Below are positions 36,374 to 47,666 of a stretch of 64,000 nt of DNA, piece by piece. This DNA comes from Coniella vitis (taxonomy: Eukaryota; Ascomycota; Sordariomycetes; Diaporthales; Schizoparmaceae), in contig WUJK01000003.1 in assembly GCA_011317545.1 (NCBI GenBank), positions 2,170,001 to 2,234,000 on the forward strand. The letters run 5' to 3'. The notes below the pieces were generated by a model that worked only from the letters and a program-made list of their open reading frames with translations, was not told the DNA's origin and ran no database searches. Position 1 is the stretch's first letter; each line of letters starts with the position of its first letter. The position numbers and the translations under genes are program-made.

Positions 36374-36747
36374 TGGCAAGATTCGAACAACATAGCGTGC
36401 AGCGCGGATGAGGGCCAGGCTGAGGTCGTGTTTGGTAGTGAGGATCGTAGTACCCGGTGCCTTCAGACAAGGACGTCATTCGAGGTCGACCAGTCAGACC
36501 ACTGCATCCTGAGACTTGGGAAGATTCGAAACGAGCAGTATGGGCTATCGACCATGTACTAAAAAAAATGCAACGCGGCTCTTTCAAGAATTCTTCGGAG
36601 TAGCTTCTGGTCATGAAGATTTTTGCGCCAATGGGTATCTACACACTTGTCTGAGCCGCCATACTTTGCGACCCAGGCCAAATTGAAACTCGTTCAGCGC
36701 GAATTGCAGACATTCTCGGGAGTTTGCGTGGTTTGCTGTATGAGATA
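36374..36747. other. Intergenic between convergent genes
   Basis: Shared 3' flank of the KH-like gene (+) and prefoldin 5 (-). Nothing recognisable. Confidence 0.5.
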
Positions 36748-37570
36748 CTATGATGAAGTCTGCCCAGGCGCCGCAAGAATCTTCTGTTTCAACACTGTGA
36801 CGATAGAGTCAGCATTGCTTTGAGGAAAGACTTGTGATGTATGCTTTGCTCACCTTCCTCAACCGCTCTCAAGGTATTGGACTTATTCTGAACAATGCCT
36901 TCAAGATCTGAGATGTTGCCAGTCAGATCTTTGATCTTGCCTTCGTAGAACTCCGCAGCACTCTTGACATCCTATATTATGACTGTCAGCAAGTGAAAAG
37001 GAAAACATGCACTACAAGAGTATTGGTAAGTACGAACTTTTTCGACGTAAAATCCAGTGCCAACATCCACCAGGACTCGATCCGGCCGCGAGATGTTGCC
37101 CTTGACATAGAGCGAGTTGGTTAATGGTACGAGTATCTCTTTCTTGTCTGTCATACGAACAGATGTCAGCACGTCGCATTGCGTAGGAAAAGGGCAGGGG
37201 GAAAAAAAAAAGGCAAAGCTGGCCGTCATGGATAGACCGCGATAATCTGGCCTCAACGACGTCTTCTGAGAGCAAATCCCCAGACCTCGCACTCTTCCTC
37301 ACTCACCTGCTGTAGAACCCTGCGCCTTGACACAACGCAAACAATCCTTGAATTTGATCTGGGCAGCCTGCAGTTGTGCAAACGAGGTGGTCAGATGCTC
37401 GACCTCTTCGTCCAGCTGCTTTTTCACCGCTGTGAGCTGCTGGGCGCTCAGGCTATCGAGGCTCACTATCAGGGGTGCATTAGCTTCCAAGCTGGCAGCC
37501 CATCATGTTTTCCTCTTGCTCCGGAGAAGTTATTTTGCGTACCGCCCTGTTGTTGTGATCCGCCAGACAT
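36748..37570 (-). CDS. Prefoldin subunit 5 (Gim5/MM-1 family)
   Basis: Five exons on the minus strand: 37570-37543, 37465-37307, 37147-37038, 36971-36854 and 36794-36748, closing to 153 aa, the usual length. As an alpha-type prefoldin subunit it helps deliver actin and tubulin to CCT. Visible are the first helix DSLSAQQLTAVKKQLDEEVE and LQAAQIKFKDCL, the central KKEILVPLTNSLYVKG and VLVDVGTGFYVEK beta region, and the second helix DVKSAAEFYEGKIKDL. The central segment is the hallmark of this subunit. The first exon is only 28 nt. It is divergent from vps37 with just 397 bp between the start codons. Confidence 0.95.
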
Positions 37571-37967
37571 CTTGAAATTGGACGCCCAGGAGAAGAATAG
37601 TTCTATGGGTGGATGGCTGTGAGGAATCAGTGGCCGTCCTATTTGGGAAGCATTGATGTCTCACTGGAAAAGGACGTTCTGCAGGCGCAACGTTTAGTAG
37701 CCCGGCCAAGCAAAAGCTCAGGGTCTCCCAAGCAAGAGATGGTTGGGCTGCTCACCGATAAGATAAAAGGTACCTACCTGCCCATCGTCCTCAGGGGGCC
37801 CCTCTTCCCCCCAAACGTCATGCCCCCGGGCGCTCACTGCCCCGATCTTGGCTTCATTAGGCAGGCCCTGCCTCCACATAGTAGCCTTCCCATCACAGCA
37901 AGTCGACCTTATCTAGTCACAAAATACCAAGCAAGAACAGACCAGATTGTGTGCACAGGGTTCCAAT
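37571..37967. promoter_or_regulatory. Short bidirectional promoter, prefoldin 5 / vps37
   Basis: 397 bp lie between the two divergent start codons, the shortest head-to-head spacing in the window. It must hold both promoters. It has a near copy of the 9-bp word (CACATAGTA near 37,876) but no exact one. Confidence 0.6.
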
Positions 37968-38949
37968 ATGGACAGATTCGACGACACTTACTCCAGCACA
38001 CCTCCAGCGCCGCCGCCAAAGCCGGGGAGCCACGAAGTCTCGCGCATGGGCACGCCAACTACCGTCAACTCCCCGCAGCGTCCAGCACCGCCCATACTAG
38101 ACTATCACCAACAGCAACAGCAGCAACAACAGCAGCAGCAACAACAACAGCATTCTGACCTGCCAGAAGCAGCCACCGGCGTGCCGGTAGGACCGGAATC
38201 ACATATTGCGAGATCACAGGCGATCGCAGACCCAGGTGACCAGTGGCTACCAAAGTTCCTAGAAGATAAATCGTACGGGCTACCTTACCCATCCTTTTTC
38301 CTTCCAAGGTCCAACCCCCGCCTCCATTCAAGATGCTTTGAATACCAAGAAAGATGAACAGACCAAAAGGGCTTGTGCTTGTGACAACACTGACAAACAT
38401 GCTCACATTTAAAACCTACCTAACACTCTTCATTTCCAAAATAAAAACAGAAAACAAGACCTCGCTGAAATCCTATCTACCCCTTCCCTCCTCTCGAGCC
38501 TCGTCCACGCTCCCTCCACTGCGCACGCCTCAACCCTGACCAGCACCGAAGCCCTCTCGTCCTCGCTCGCCGCAAACGTCGACCTTGCCTCCCACCTCCT
38601 CGATCTCGAGTCGCGCCTTGCCCACTCACGAGCCGCCGCCCAGGCCCTCCTCCTCTCGACGCATGCGCTCGAGCGCCAGTGGCGCGCGAAACAGGGCGAA
38701 ATGGACCATGCGCTGGGACCCTTTGCGCCCGCGAGCTTGTACCAGCGGCTAGCAGGCGGCCTCGCCGAGCAGGAGGGCGTGTGCAGTGCGCTCGAGGAGA
38801 GCTTTCTCGAGGGCGAAGAGGGAGGCCAGGCGACGGAGCGGGAGACTCTAGATTGGGTGAGGAGGTACAGGGAGGCGAGGAAGGGATACTACCTACGTAA
38901 AGAGAGAAAAGAAAGATGGGATGAAGGACGCGTTGGAGGTTGGAGATGA
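37968..38949 (+). CDS. ESCRT-I subunit Vps37 (Mod(r) domain)
   Basis: Two exons, 37968-38272 and 38451-38949, join in phase 2 across a 178-bp intron with branch-like CTAAC and acceptor ACAG, giving 267 aa. ESCRT-I sorts ubiquitinated membrane proteins into multivesicular bodies. The N-terminal 95 residues are Pro/Gln-rich with a run of 14 glutamines (about 47-60). The Mod(r) domain (about 100-260) starts LEDKSKQDLAEILSTPSLL, matching the usual fungal start, and continues as long helices with LASHLLDLESRLAHSR and LDWVRRYREARKGYYLRKER. The donor GTACGG is non-standard but the joined reading is convincing. Base composition of exon 2 is markedly GC-rich. Confidence 0.85.
38107..38150 (+). repeat. 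CAR trinucleotide repeat coding a glutamine run in Vps37
   Basis: Fourteen CAA/CAG codons in a row. The mix of the two codons suggests an old, slowly changing tract rather than a fresh expansion. Confidence 0.9.
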
Positions 38950-39488
38950 TTCGAGGTGGATGAGCGGGCGATACTACCAGGGTCACTTTTTTGAAGTCAT
39001 CATGACTTGTCCGAGAAACCAAGGGATCCAAAAGTTGCGCGTACGGACATGGGAGTGCGACAACCAACCAGTTGTATGCTTCCTGGAGCTTTTATGTATT
39101 GCTAACAGTCTGCTTGTATCAGAATGATACTGCATTTCATATACATGGTGAGCTATAGACGAATATTTGGGTATCCTGATCATGCGGTTCTGACAGGAAA
39201 CGAGGAACTTTCATTCGAGTCTCCTTGGCGCATGACCAAAGAAATCAAGAAGCATAGCTCGGATTGGCTGGCAAAAATAAAGTCCATGTGATTGGATGGT
39301 AATCGAAGATACTATGAATTTCCATAACTGGTCGTGGTCGCAAATATGGCCACTATCCTCTTCCTCTGGGGTTGCTGTGTGCCCATCAATATTTACTTTG
39401 TGTCATGTGTAGTCGTGGGTCAAAAAGTCTTGGTCTGCTTGGACATGTCTCGCTCTTTGGCTCTCTTTCTTTTTCATCTTGAGTGTCC
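38950..39488. other. Intergenic between convergent genes
   Basis: Shared 3' flank of vps37 (+) and the next gene (-). No gene or notable repeat is visible. Confidence 0.5.
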
Positions 39489-41614
39489 CTATGACTTGAG
39501 CAGGCTGAAGGGGCTCCTCAGCATTTCAGGGCTTCGCGGAGACATGGGCAATACAAACAGGTCTTCCTCGTAATCACCACTCCTCTTTGGCGCACTGTGA
39601 CCGGCCTGCATGACGGCGCTGAGAGATGCCATGCCACCTGTAGAACCGGTTGCCATGGGGACTGGCTCAAACCCTGCAGGCGCAGATCCGGGTGGGACGG
39701 CGGTGATTTTCTTGCCTAGTGTTCGACTCACTGTTTGTTACATATTGTGTGAGCAGCGGGCCATGTTTTGATGAGCGGGAGGATGCATCGAATTCATTCT
39801 GGACTTACCTTCCTTGGCGGCGGCCAGCTCGGCAGGGCTCGTTGCCAGCTTCAAGCCTTTCAGCTTCTCGCCCAACCTCCCGCCAATGGGCGAGCGTGGG
39901 CTCACGGGGCTCACGGGGCTCTGTGGTGGTAGAGGAATTGCCTCTGCACTTGATGTGTCTATTTGCAGACCAAAGTGATCCATGATCCACTGTCTCTCTT
40001 GCAGCGCCATTTCCAGCCCGACGCTCTCGCCGTTGTTTTTCATTTCGGTTACAATCTCAGCCTCCAGCCCTTCAAGTCGCTGCTTGGCCCAAATCGTGTG
40101 TAAAACGCCTCGAGTGCCTTTGTCTTCCTTGACCAGGCCCTCGGGGAAGATTGCTGGCAATGGCTTGGTATGCAGGTCTGGCACCTCGCCCGACCTTTGA
40201 GAAATGGTCACCAGAGCGGGTACTGACGCCTTGGGAGGCAAGAGGAAGTAGACGCGGCAGGTTGATGCGGGGGTCTCGGCATCGCAAATCGGCGGGAGCG
40301 TCACAGCCTCTTTGCCCTCCCATTTGACGTCCCAGTCTTGGAGGTTGGCCTGGACGGCTGCTGCATCCCTGCCATCCCTGCCCGCGCCCACAGCTGCTGC
40401 TGCATCCCACTCCACCATGAGGATCTTTGTGCCCTCGTTGCCTATCGTGCCTGTCTCGAACTCGAATCTCGAAAGAGTAAAGGCTGAAGAGGGCGAGGTC
40501 GGTGTTTCCACCACATTCACGGTGCCGAAATCCTCATGCATGGCCACCGTAGGGTGTGAAGGGGCCGTCATCTTCATGAACGAGGTTGTGTGCACCAAGG
40601 TCGATTGTATACGTTGCTGCAATGCCCAGACGCCTCCAGGCGCGCGATCGTGACCCCAGTCTTTGTGACAAAATCGAGTCAGTGTTGTGTTGTACAAACA
40701 AGACGCGGTTTCTCGCGAGTAATTGTCGGAGGGGTTGCTCAAGTCGTCGTAGTCGCGCGTCGAGGCAGACAAAGTCGCCGGAGACGTAAAGAGCTTGCAC
40801 ACAATAAACGGCACTAGCGTAAGGCTGCTACCCCTTGCCCAGTGCTTGCTTGGATTGGATGAGGCTGGCAAGATATACTCTGCCAGCTTGAGCTGGAGAT
40901 TGCTGTGATTTGGAGGCTCGACAGGCCCCAAGCCAGGGGCGATCTGACTAGATGAAATAGGGACCCGCTGCAGGGTAACGTCGGCTGGATCCAGTGGACG
41001 GGATGCTGTAATGCGTTAATATAAAGTGGACAGGGTTTGGGCAGGATCAATGCCTCGGTCAGCAGACATACTTGTACATATACGCAGCATAGCAAGCTGC
41101 TCTGCACTCTGCCCAGCGCGATTCATCAACTTGCGATGCTGTAAGATGGTAGCCGGAGAGATGAACAAAGTTTGCAGGGCGCTCGCACCCACAATGCTGG
41201 CGCTCTTGTCGCGCGTCAGCTCAGTGAGCCGACACTGTCATCGTCTCGGCGCAGATTAAGGACGAGAGCGAGGGTGGCGGATCAGCGTCAGCGTGGATGG
41301 CGACGCTCTCTGCCGGCAAAGTCGCCCGTCGGTGATGCCAAGCTGATAAAGTGTATCCAAGTACTCTTGGGCCCTGCTCTGTCTAGAGAAGCACATGGCG
41401 ACCGAGAGGAGCTGCAAGGCCTCGAGAGCTAGGCTGGGCTGGGCTGGGAATGTGCCTGCCAGTCCGTCGAATAGAAGCAGGGTGTTGCAGCGTTCTTTGG
41501 TTAATTGTCTGGTTGTCCAGGGACCTTTTTTGGTTGGCGTCGGCAGGGCGTCGAGATGATCCCTGTCCGAACGGTACCCCTCCTGCTCTCCACGGGCTTG
41601 ATTGCGCTTGCCAT
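39489..41614 (-). CDS. Conserved fungal protein of unknown function; 5' exons unresolved
   Basis: Three exons join well on the minus strand: 41234-41078, 41005-39809 and 39730-39489, coding 531 aa that start CRLTELTRDKSAS. Segments include KHWARGSSLTLVPFIV, HDRAPGGVWALQQRI, EWDAAAAVGAGRD, GVLHTIWAKQRLEGLEAEI and a Ser/Pro-rich tail. The middle appears globular and conserved-looking but I cannot name a family. Upstream, one frame reads GPWTTRQLTKERC, NTLLLFDGLAGTFPAQ and ALEALQLLSVAMCFSRQ, EYLDTLYQLGI, which looks truly coding and helical-repeat-like. However, it has no ATG in its own frame; the nearest ATG (41614) is in another frame, and no good GT donor connects it to the exon at 41234. A sequence error, a non-canonical intron or gene decay could explain this. 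The extent upstream of 41234 is therefore tentative. Confidence 0.55.
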
Positions 41615-44600
41615 GGTTGTGAATTGCTGACCGATGCTTTCGAATGCTGCAGCAACAAAATGACAGCGCAGCCCCTTTTTTATTTGCTGTCCAGCTTCCG
41701 ACTTTGGCGTTCTATGCCGCTTCACTGTGTGCCACTCAAAGCAGCATGGCGCTCTGCACCGGTAAAGCTGTCGAGTGCCTTGGAAGGAAAGACTGTCGTC
41801 GGTTGATTCAACGCGCACACCCGCCGCTACGGAACTGGACGTACATAGTACTTCTAGACAAGGGTTGTCGCAGGCACTACCATAGTACTATGTAGTGCTG
41901 GACGACATTGCTATTAATAGCCCTTGTCACCCACGCGGCACCTGTACATAGTACTATGGCCAGTAGAAAAGTGGAGGCGGAATCTGCTTCCAACGATTTC
42001 CAGAACGTGGCATTCCTCCATGCAAGTCATCGACTTTTTGACTTTTCTCTGGCGAGATTTGGACTTTTTGAGTTTGCGGACGTTTGATTGACATGCTTGA
42101 AGCCATCTTTTCGATTTTGAGCTCGCAGTGGCCGCGTAAAGATCTGCATTTACTTCAACTGCAACCCACTTTTCTGAGTTCCCGTCGGGATGGATGGGCA
42201 GATGACGAAGCTCTTCAACATGGACCTGTCACCTGTGTGGTGGTGCGATATGGGTCGACCTATCAATGAAGGGCTTATTTCGTTCCCTTGCCCTGTTCCG
42301 TGGGAAATGGACTGGTACAACTTTGAATTGCGAGGACAAAACATCAGCTACAGGGTGTGGCATACCTTGCCAAGGTAAATAGTAAGCTGACAATCTGTCG
42401 ACTCTAGACGAGATGAATTGCAGGCAGTTTGAAACGGCGTGATGTCCTTGCCTTGCTGTTTGATCCCGCTCGCTTCGACTTGCTGACGTGCACGCAAGCA
42501 AGCACGAAGGATTGGGCATCAACGGTATCGGTAAGCTCGTTGATAGTGTGAGCACTTCAGGGCGATGGGAATCCAGGACCCAGAAGGAAAGGAGGAACCC
42601 CTCCCCCAAAGACCTGCAAGGAGAAAAGGAAGTAGTTTCAGTGAATAGCGAAAAAGCAGTCACCTGGTTGACATGGTCACCATGACCGGCGTATTTGGAG
42701 CGTATTGCCAGAGCAGACCCCGGGCGATACACAATACAACAATAACATAGGGGTAAAAAGGGTAGAGAGCCCACAGGATTTTGCAGAGCAACATCTCAAA
42801 GTGTGACCCGGGTAACTTTAGAAGGTGCTGTAGATTTATTCAGAGAAAGAAGGGGAACGCATGTACTATGTAGATCATGCTATTAGCGTACGCAAGACTA
42901 GGAAGACCACGAGAGCATCACTAAGTTTGTACTTGGATCCGCGCAATGGATGCATCAACTGGTAAAAGTCCCCAAACATCCGACCAAGAGTGGGTTTGTT
43001 GAATTCCGTCAACTGCTCTCGATGATGGACGAAGGTCGACTTTCCTTGAGCACACTAATGCCTCCTTTTCACATCATTTTCCGCGAATGCCATATGCCTC
43101 TTACGAATGCCCCATCTAACATCTACTACTTTGTACATAGTATACATAGTAGTATACTTTGTCCCGCAAGGTGCTGTGGCGTGGTGTGGCGTAGCGTGGC
43201 GTATGTACAGTGGCTTTTGTACTTTTAGAAGGGGCAAAGTTGTTGGCTGAAACCCACTACAGAACAGTGGCGTGGTTGTATGGCGAAAATGACCTTTTTC
43301 AATCAGCGGTGGCCCTTTCTACTTTTGGGGAGGGGGAAGGGGGTGATGATCCAATTGACGGTTCATTATTTTTTCAAATCAATTCTGCGCAACCTCACAT
43401 CTGAAGCCTCCAGAACCTGTGACAGTCGTTTGCACTCGGATGGAGAAGTCTTCCCCATGGGGTAGGCATGCCAGTACTATGTATAAGAACCTCTTTTTTC
43501 TTTTCTCGGACCGGACCTTATGACTCGGCTCGTGCGATTCGCTACCTAGATATACTTCTTACCACTGACTGTCTGAACCCCCAGACCAGCCTCCTCTAGT
43601 TGACATCAGGCGCGGGCCGTACTGTGTGTAAACGTTCGTTCAAAAGACATGTTGTCACTATATTCTTCGTATTTCTGGGTTCCCCCCTCACATGTGTTGT
43701 GAGAGCAGTGGGGACATGGTATCGATGATGATTCAATTCGTCCCCGCCAGGGTGAGACACAACTCTCCACGAAAATACTTTGTCCTATGTTATACACATG
43801 ATAGCACGTCATGTAGCCTCAAAGTGAGCAGTACAGCAGCAAAGGGACAAAATTATCATGAAGTGTAAACAAAGTCAACCAGACGTGCATTCGAGCTGAC
43901 TAGTCAAAGAACCCTCCTGACTGCGAGCAAGCAGTCGAAAACTCTGACCTTGGAAACATTGTGATACTATGCTGGCTGCGAGGCTGCGAGGCTCTTGTGC
44001 GCCTGCAAACCAGCCCACCAACCGTTTATGCATACATTTCGGTTATTGACCGAAGAGGATCACTTGCATTTGCGGGCCGATACTGACAAGGGAATAAGCA
44101 AAAGAGAGAGGAAGAAAGGCAGGTCCGCAAGAGAGGCAAAATGACAAGCCTTCTTGGCCAGACAAGCAAAAGTTACGGGGGATAAGCACTGCCTTTTAGC
44201 CTATACTGTACTCGATTGATTTTTTCGGCCGAGTTTCGACCACATTGACAGGCGGCAGCAACCTCCAGTACAAAATACATACTATGTAGTAGGAGCTCCT
44301 GACAAAGCCAAGAGAGCTTGCACCGGCTAGTGGGAAAATGAGGCCGAGCAACGGGTCCAATCAGAGCCACCCCTACACAGAGAGGGACCGGAGTAGGGCC
44401 GGGGCGCAGAGCCATTTTTTCCCGCGCAATATGTCTGACTTTTTTTTCAAGTTTGCGTTAAGTACGGCACCTCCGTCCCGGTTGCTCCGCGTTGAGACGG
44501 TTGCAGTAAGTACTTAGTACCACGTACTACGTAAGTATGCATAGGCAGAACAAGGCAGAAATAAGTTGCCAAACAGTTTCTGTGCAGTTCGTCTCAAAAG

Positions 44601-47600
44601 TAGAGACAAGAAACGGCAGTCAGTCCACCGAAATCGCAATATTTGAGTCAACAAATGCAACTGCGGGCGTGTTTAAAATCCTTGGAAGGAACGAGACTCG
44701 TGCGCTCTCCAGATCTCCACACATGACGACCCTGTCCGCTCAACTGCCGAAGCATGTCTCCGCCGTTACATTGTACCGTCTTTTGCTGGCTGGTCCAGAG
44801 CAGGAGACACACCCATCTACTATGTAGCCTGCTGTGCATAGTAGACGAATGGTGTCTCTCGCTCTTATGCGTCGGGGTTTGTTCTACTATGTACATAAGT
44901 AGACAGTCATTTGAGCCTGTCTAACAAACCCCCCACAGAGTTTATCCTCGGGGGAATACGACCTCTGTGAGAACCCACATATGAAGTAATGGTTCCAAAG
45001 ATGGCACTACTACCATAGTATATGTACACGACACGTTGCCGCAGTAGGCGCATTGTCTTTTGCGTCACTAGGTTGGCTGGATGGGTGGAAAGGGGGACGG
45101 AAGCGCTGATCAGCATTTCTTGCATCGTCACAGTTTTGCTCGATGGTCTCCGGTTCTGTTTGTCCCGCATAGCAGCAGGACTGCAGTCTATGCTGAACTG
45201 GCGAAAGGCTTGTATCATTTTACTTGTACACCATGGCAATGGGTCCAATAGGCGAAATGACGCTTGCTCATGTTGAGATACAGCAGTATGTCCAGTCAAA
45301 TATGCAGAGAAAAACGATTTCGCAAAAGGAGGCTAAAGGCAGACAGATTGTGACGGACATGGTGAAAAGCAGGTGATATCTTGGGATGGCGCTGCGGCCC
45401 GGTCCTGCTGTATATGTAGGTGCGCCACACATGTGTGTGAGTGAGATAACCGTCGGCAAAGGATAAATGTGCGGAAAATATATCCATGGTGAAATACAGC
45501 AGAAGGCTGCTGAGTGTAGGCTGGGGAAGAGGAAAGACTCGTAGTCATACTATACTTACTACTATGTACCTAGGCCTGGTCTACGTACCTATGTACAGTA
45601 AGTCATCAAGCTACAGGCGCGTTTGATTGGCACGGTTAAATTGAAGTTGCTCTCTTGACCCCTGCAAGACCTGCTAAGTACTATGATAGTATGGACTGGT
45701 GCACAAGTACCACTGGCGCATACTGGGGTTCCTACAAGCGATAGTATCGAAACGGCAACTGCCTAAGTTGATGCACACACGACATATGAATGAAAAAGTA
45801 CATACTATGTAGTAGAGGCAGCCCAGCGATACGGCTATCTCGCCCTTGAATAATAAGGCCGCCTACCGCCGGCACCATCAATCAAAGCCTTTGTTATAAG
45901 GTCGGCCACGGTGAATTCATCGGTACAGATCTCGGCCGTATTCATGCCTTGGTGCGGGCCATAATGTCTTTCTTATCTTTTTCAACAGGGCCGAATCGGA
46001 CACAGGCACCCGCTGGGCGAGCATGAGCCTGCGTGCTAGCACGCTACAGGGCGACCTAGCCCCAGTGGCCCCAGGAGCCTTTCACTGGGCACTGTGGGGA
46101 GGGGGATCTGGTAGGGCCTGGCGCGACGATCCGGGGCACCGCTCAAGTACCCGGTTAGCAGCCCTCAGCGCTGTGCGGCCAGGCTCACCGGGGCTTAGGT
46201 GCTCTGTTGGCGGCGCTCTGTCTCACAACGTCAGTGGACCTAGGCCGACAGCCCCCCACTATTACGCCGGAGAAATGGCCGTGGTCCATCCAGGCTCATC
46301 AGACCCATAGTGGATTCAACCCTTGGACTGACACAAGCCTGTCCCCTGTTTCCCCCGGGCCCCAGACAAACTGGGCTCCACCTCGACATGTCCTTCAGTG
46401 GTCTTGGCAGCTTGCTGCGACGCTCTCCGCACCCGTCCTTGCTTGTTGCGCCATCCACTTGTCCGCTCCCCTGTGCACCCGCCAGCACCTCCCACCATCA
46501 ATCGCTCTCTTCTCAACCACAATCAATCGCAACCACACATCTCGTTTCTTGGCCTCTGCAGTTGCTTGTTCCATGCCACACTCTTCTCTCTGGCGACCCG
46601 CAAGAAGAAGAAAGCATCTACCTCGATCGGCTTCTTCCTAGCTTGTGACCACTGGGCCGTTGCTCCTGAGACTGCATCCTACCCCGACCTGGCTCCGTCT
46701 CTTCTCTCTCTTTTCCTTTGTGGCGCTCTCGTTACCGTGGTCTTGCCGCTTCGACAACCCGCGGGCTCCACGACTGCGAACCCGTCCTTAGGTGCGCTCG
46801 GTCTGCTTTTATTGCCCGCAGAGCTGCACATCTCATCTGTGCACCCACCCCCTTCCAGTCTGCTGCCAAGTTTCCAGAACCGAGATACAGTCGTTTGCAG
46901 CGCAGCTTTTGGGCCGCAACGAATCATTTCGATGTTTTAGGACCTCTCTCTTTAATTTGCGCCCGAACAACGCCCAAGCACCCGCCCGCCCGCCCGCTAA
47001 TCTTTCCTTTGCCCACGCAACTTCGCCTCTCTGGAAAGACGTTTGTCCGTCGACTCGACGAACCCCTCTACGAAGCAGGCTCTCCCCCGAAACGAATCCA
47101 TCGTCGAGGCTTAGCGTGGTTGATCGTCTGGAACTTGCTTATCCTGATCTTCGGCAAGGAATTACCGACCAATTCCCCGGCTTCGGTCAGCGCTCGGTCA
47201 AAATCCGGCACACAGCCATCACTTGGTGATATCTGCGAGCCCGGTGTGTTTCGACCCTCTTGCGAAACGACTCGCCCCCTCTTCTTCCATCTCCGCCTTC
47301 TCCCCCCGCGCTTGCCAGATTTGACAGGGTAGGCATACGCTCAAAATTACATCGCCTTCGCCTCTGGATTCGCCGCCTTTGTGGTGGACGTTTCAGTCTA
47401 GCGGCAACCAGAGATCGACCAACTTCCCGTGAGAGAGGCCAAGCCTTAGCTCGCCTACAACAGCCGCCCGCCCGCCCCCCAACCTCCACATGTCGCGCCA
47501 TGATAGCATTGGGTTTGCCACGAGTCCTTGAAGTTTTTCCTTTGCAGTAGGCCAGCCACGGTGGTCGATTGTGAGGGGCCCAAGGTCTGCTTGGGACCAG

Positions 47601-47666
47601 GGAAAAAGAGCTGGATGAGCGTTACCAAAGCATGGTCTTGCAGTTTGTCGCGACTCAATCAACACA
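41615..47666. other. 6-kb gene-poor divergent region, densest in TACATAGTA words
   Basis: No gene can be supported between the two divergent genes. Twelve exact copies of the word occur at 41842, 41886, 41945, 42864, 43134, 43143, 43475, 44280, 44818, 44885, 45560 and 45803, often next to GTAC steps. From about 46,020 to 47,660 the composition shifts to strongly C/T-rich; this is probably a long promoter and 5' leader of the F-box gene, and the long frames there overlap one another and have no family resemblance. Confidence 0.55.
41881..41894. repeat. Palindromic form of the 9-bp word
   Basis: CATAGTACTATGTA is almost the full palindrome TACATAGTACTATGTA. Two further copies flank it within 60 bases (41842 and 41945, the latter reading TACATAGTACTATGG). 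Confidence 0.85.

Noticed and set aside
3674..46241. CCTAGG / GTACCTAGGTAC palindromes as a second repeated motif
   Set aside because: I find about 13 CCTAGG in the window while about 16 are expected by chance, so there is no enrichment, and several lie in exons.
46398..47332. Open frames of 180 and 204 codons before the F-box gene
   Set aside because: They overlap in different phases, are rich in P, S and L from C/T-rich DNA, and resemble no family.
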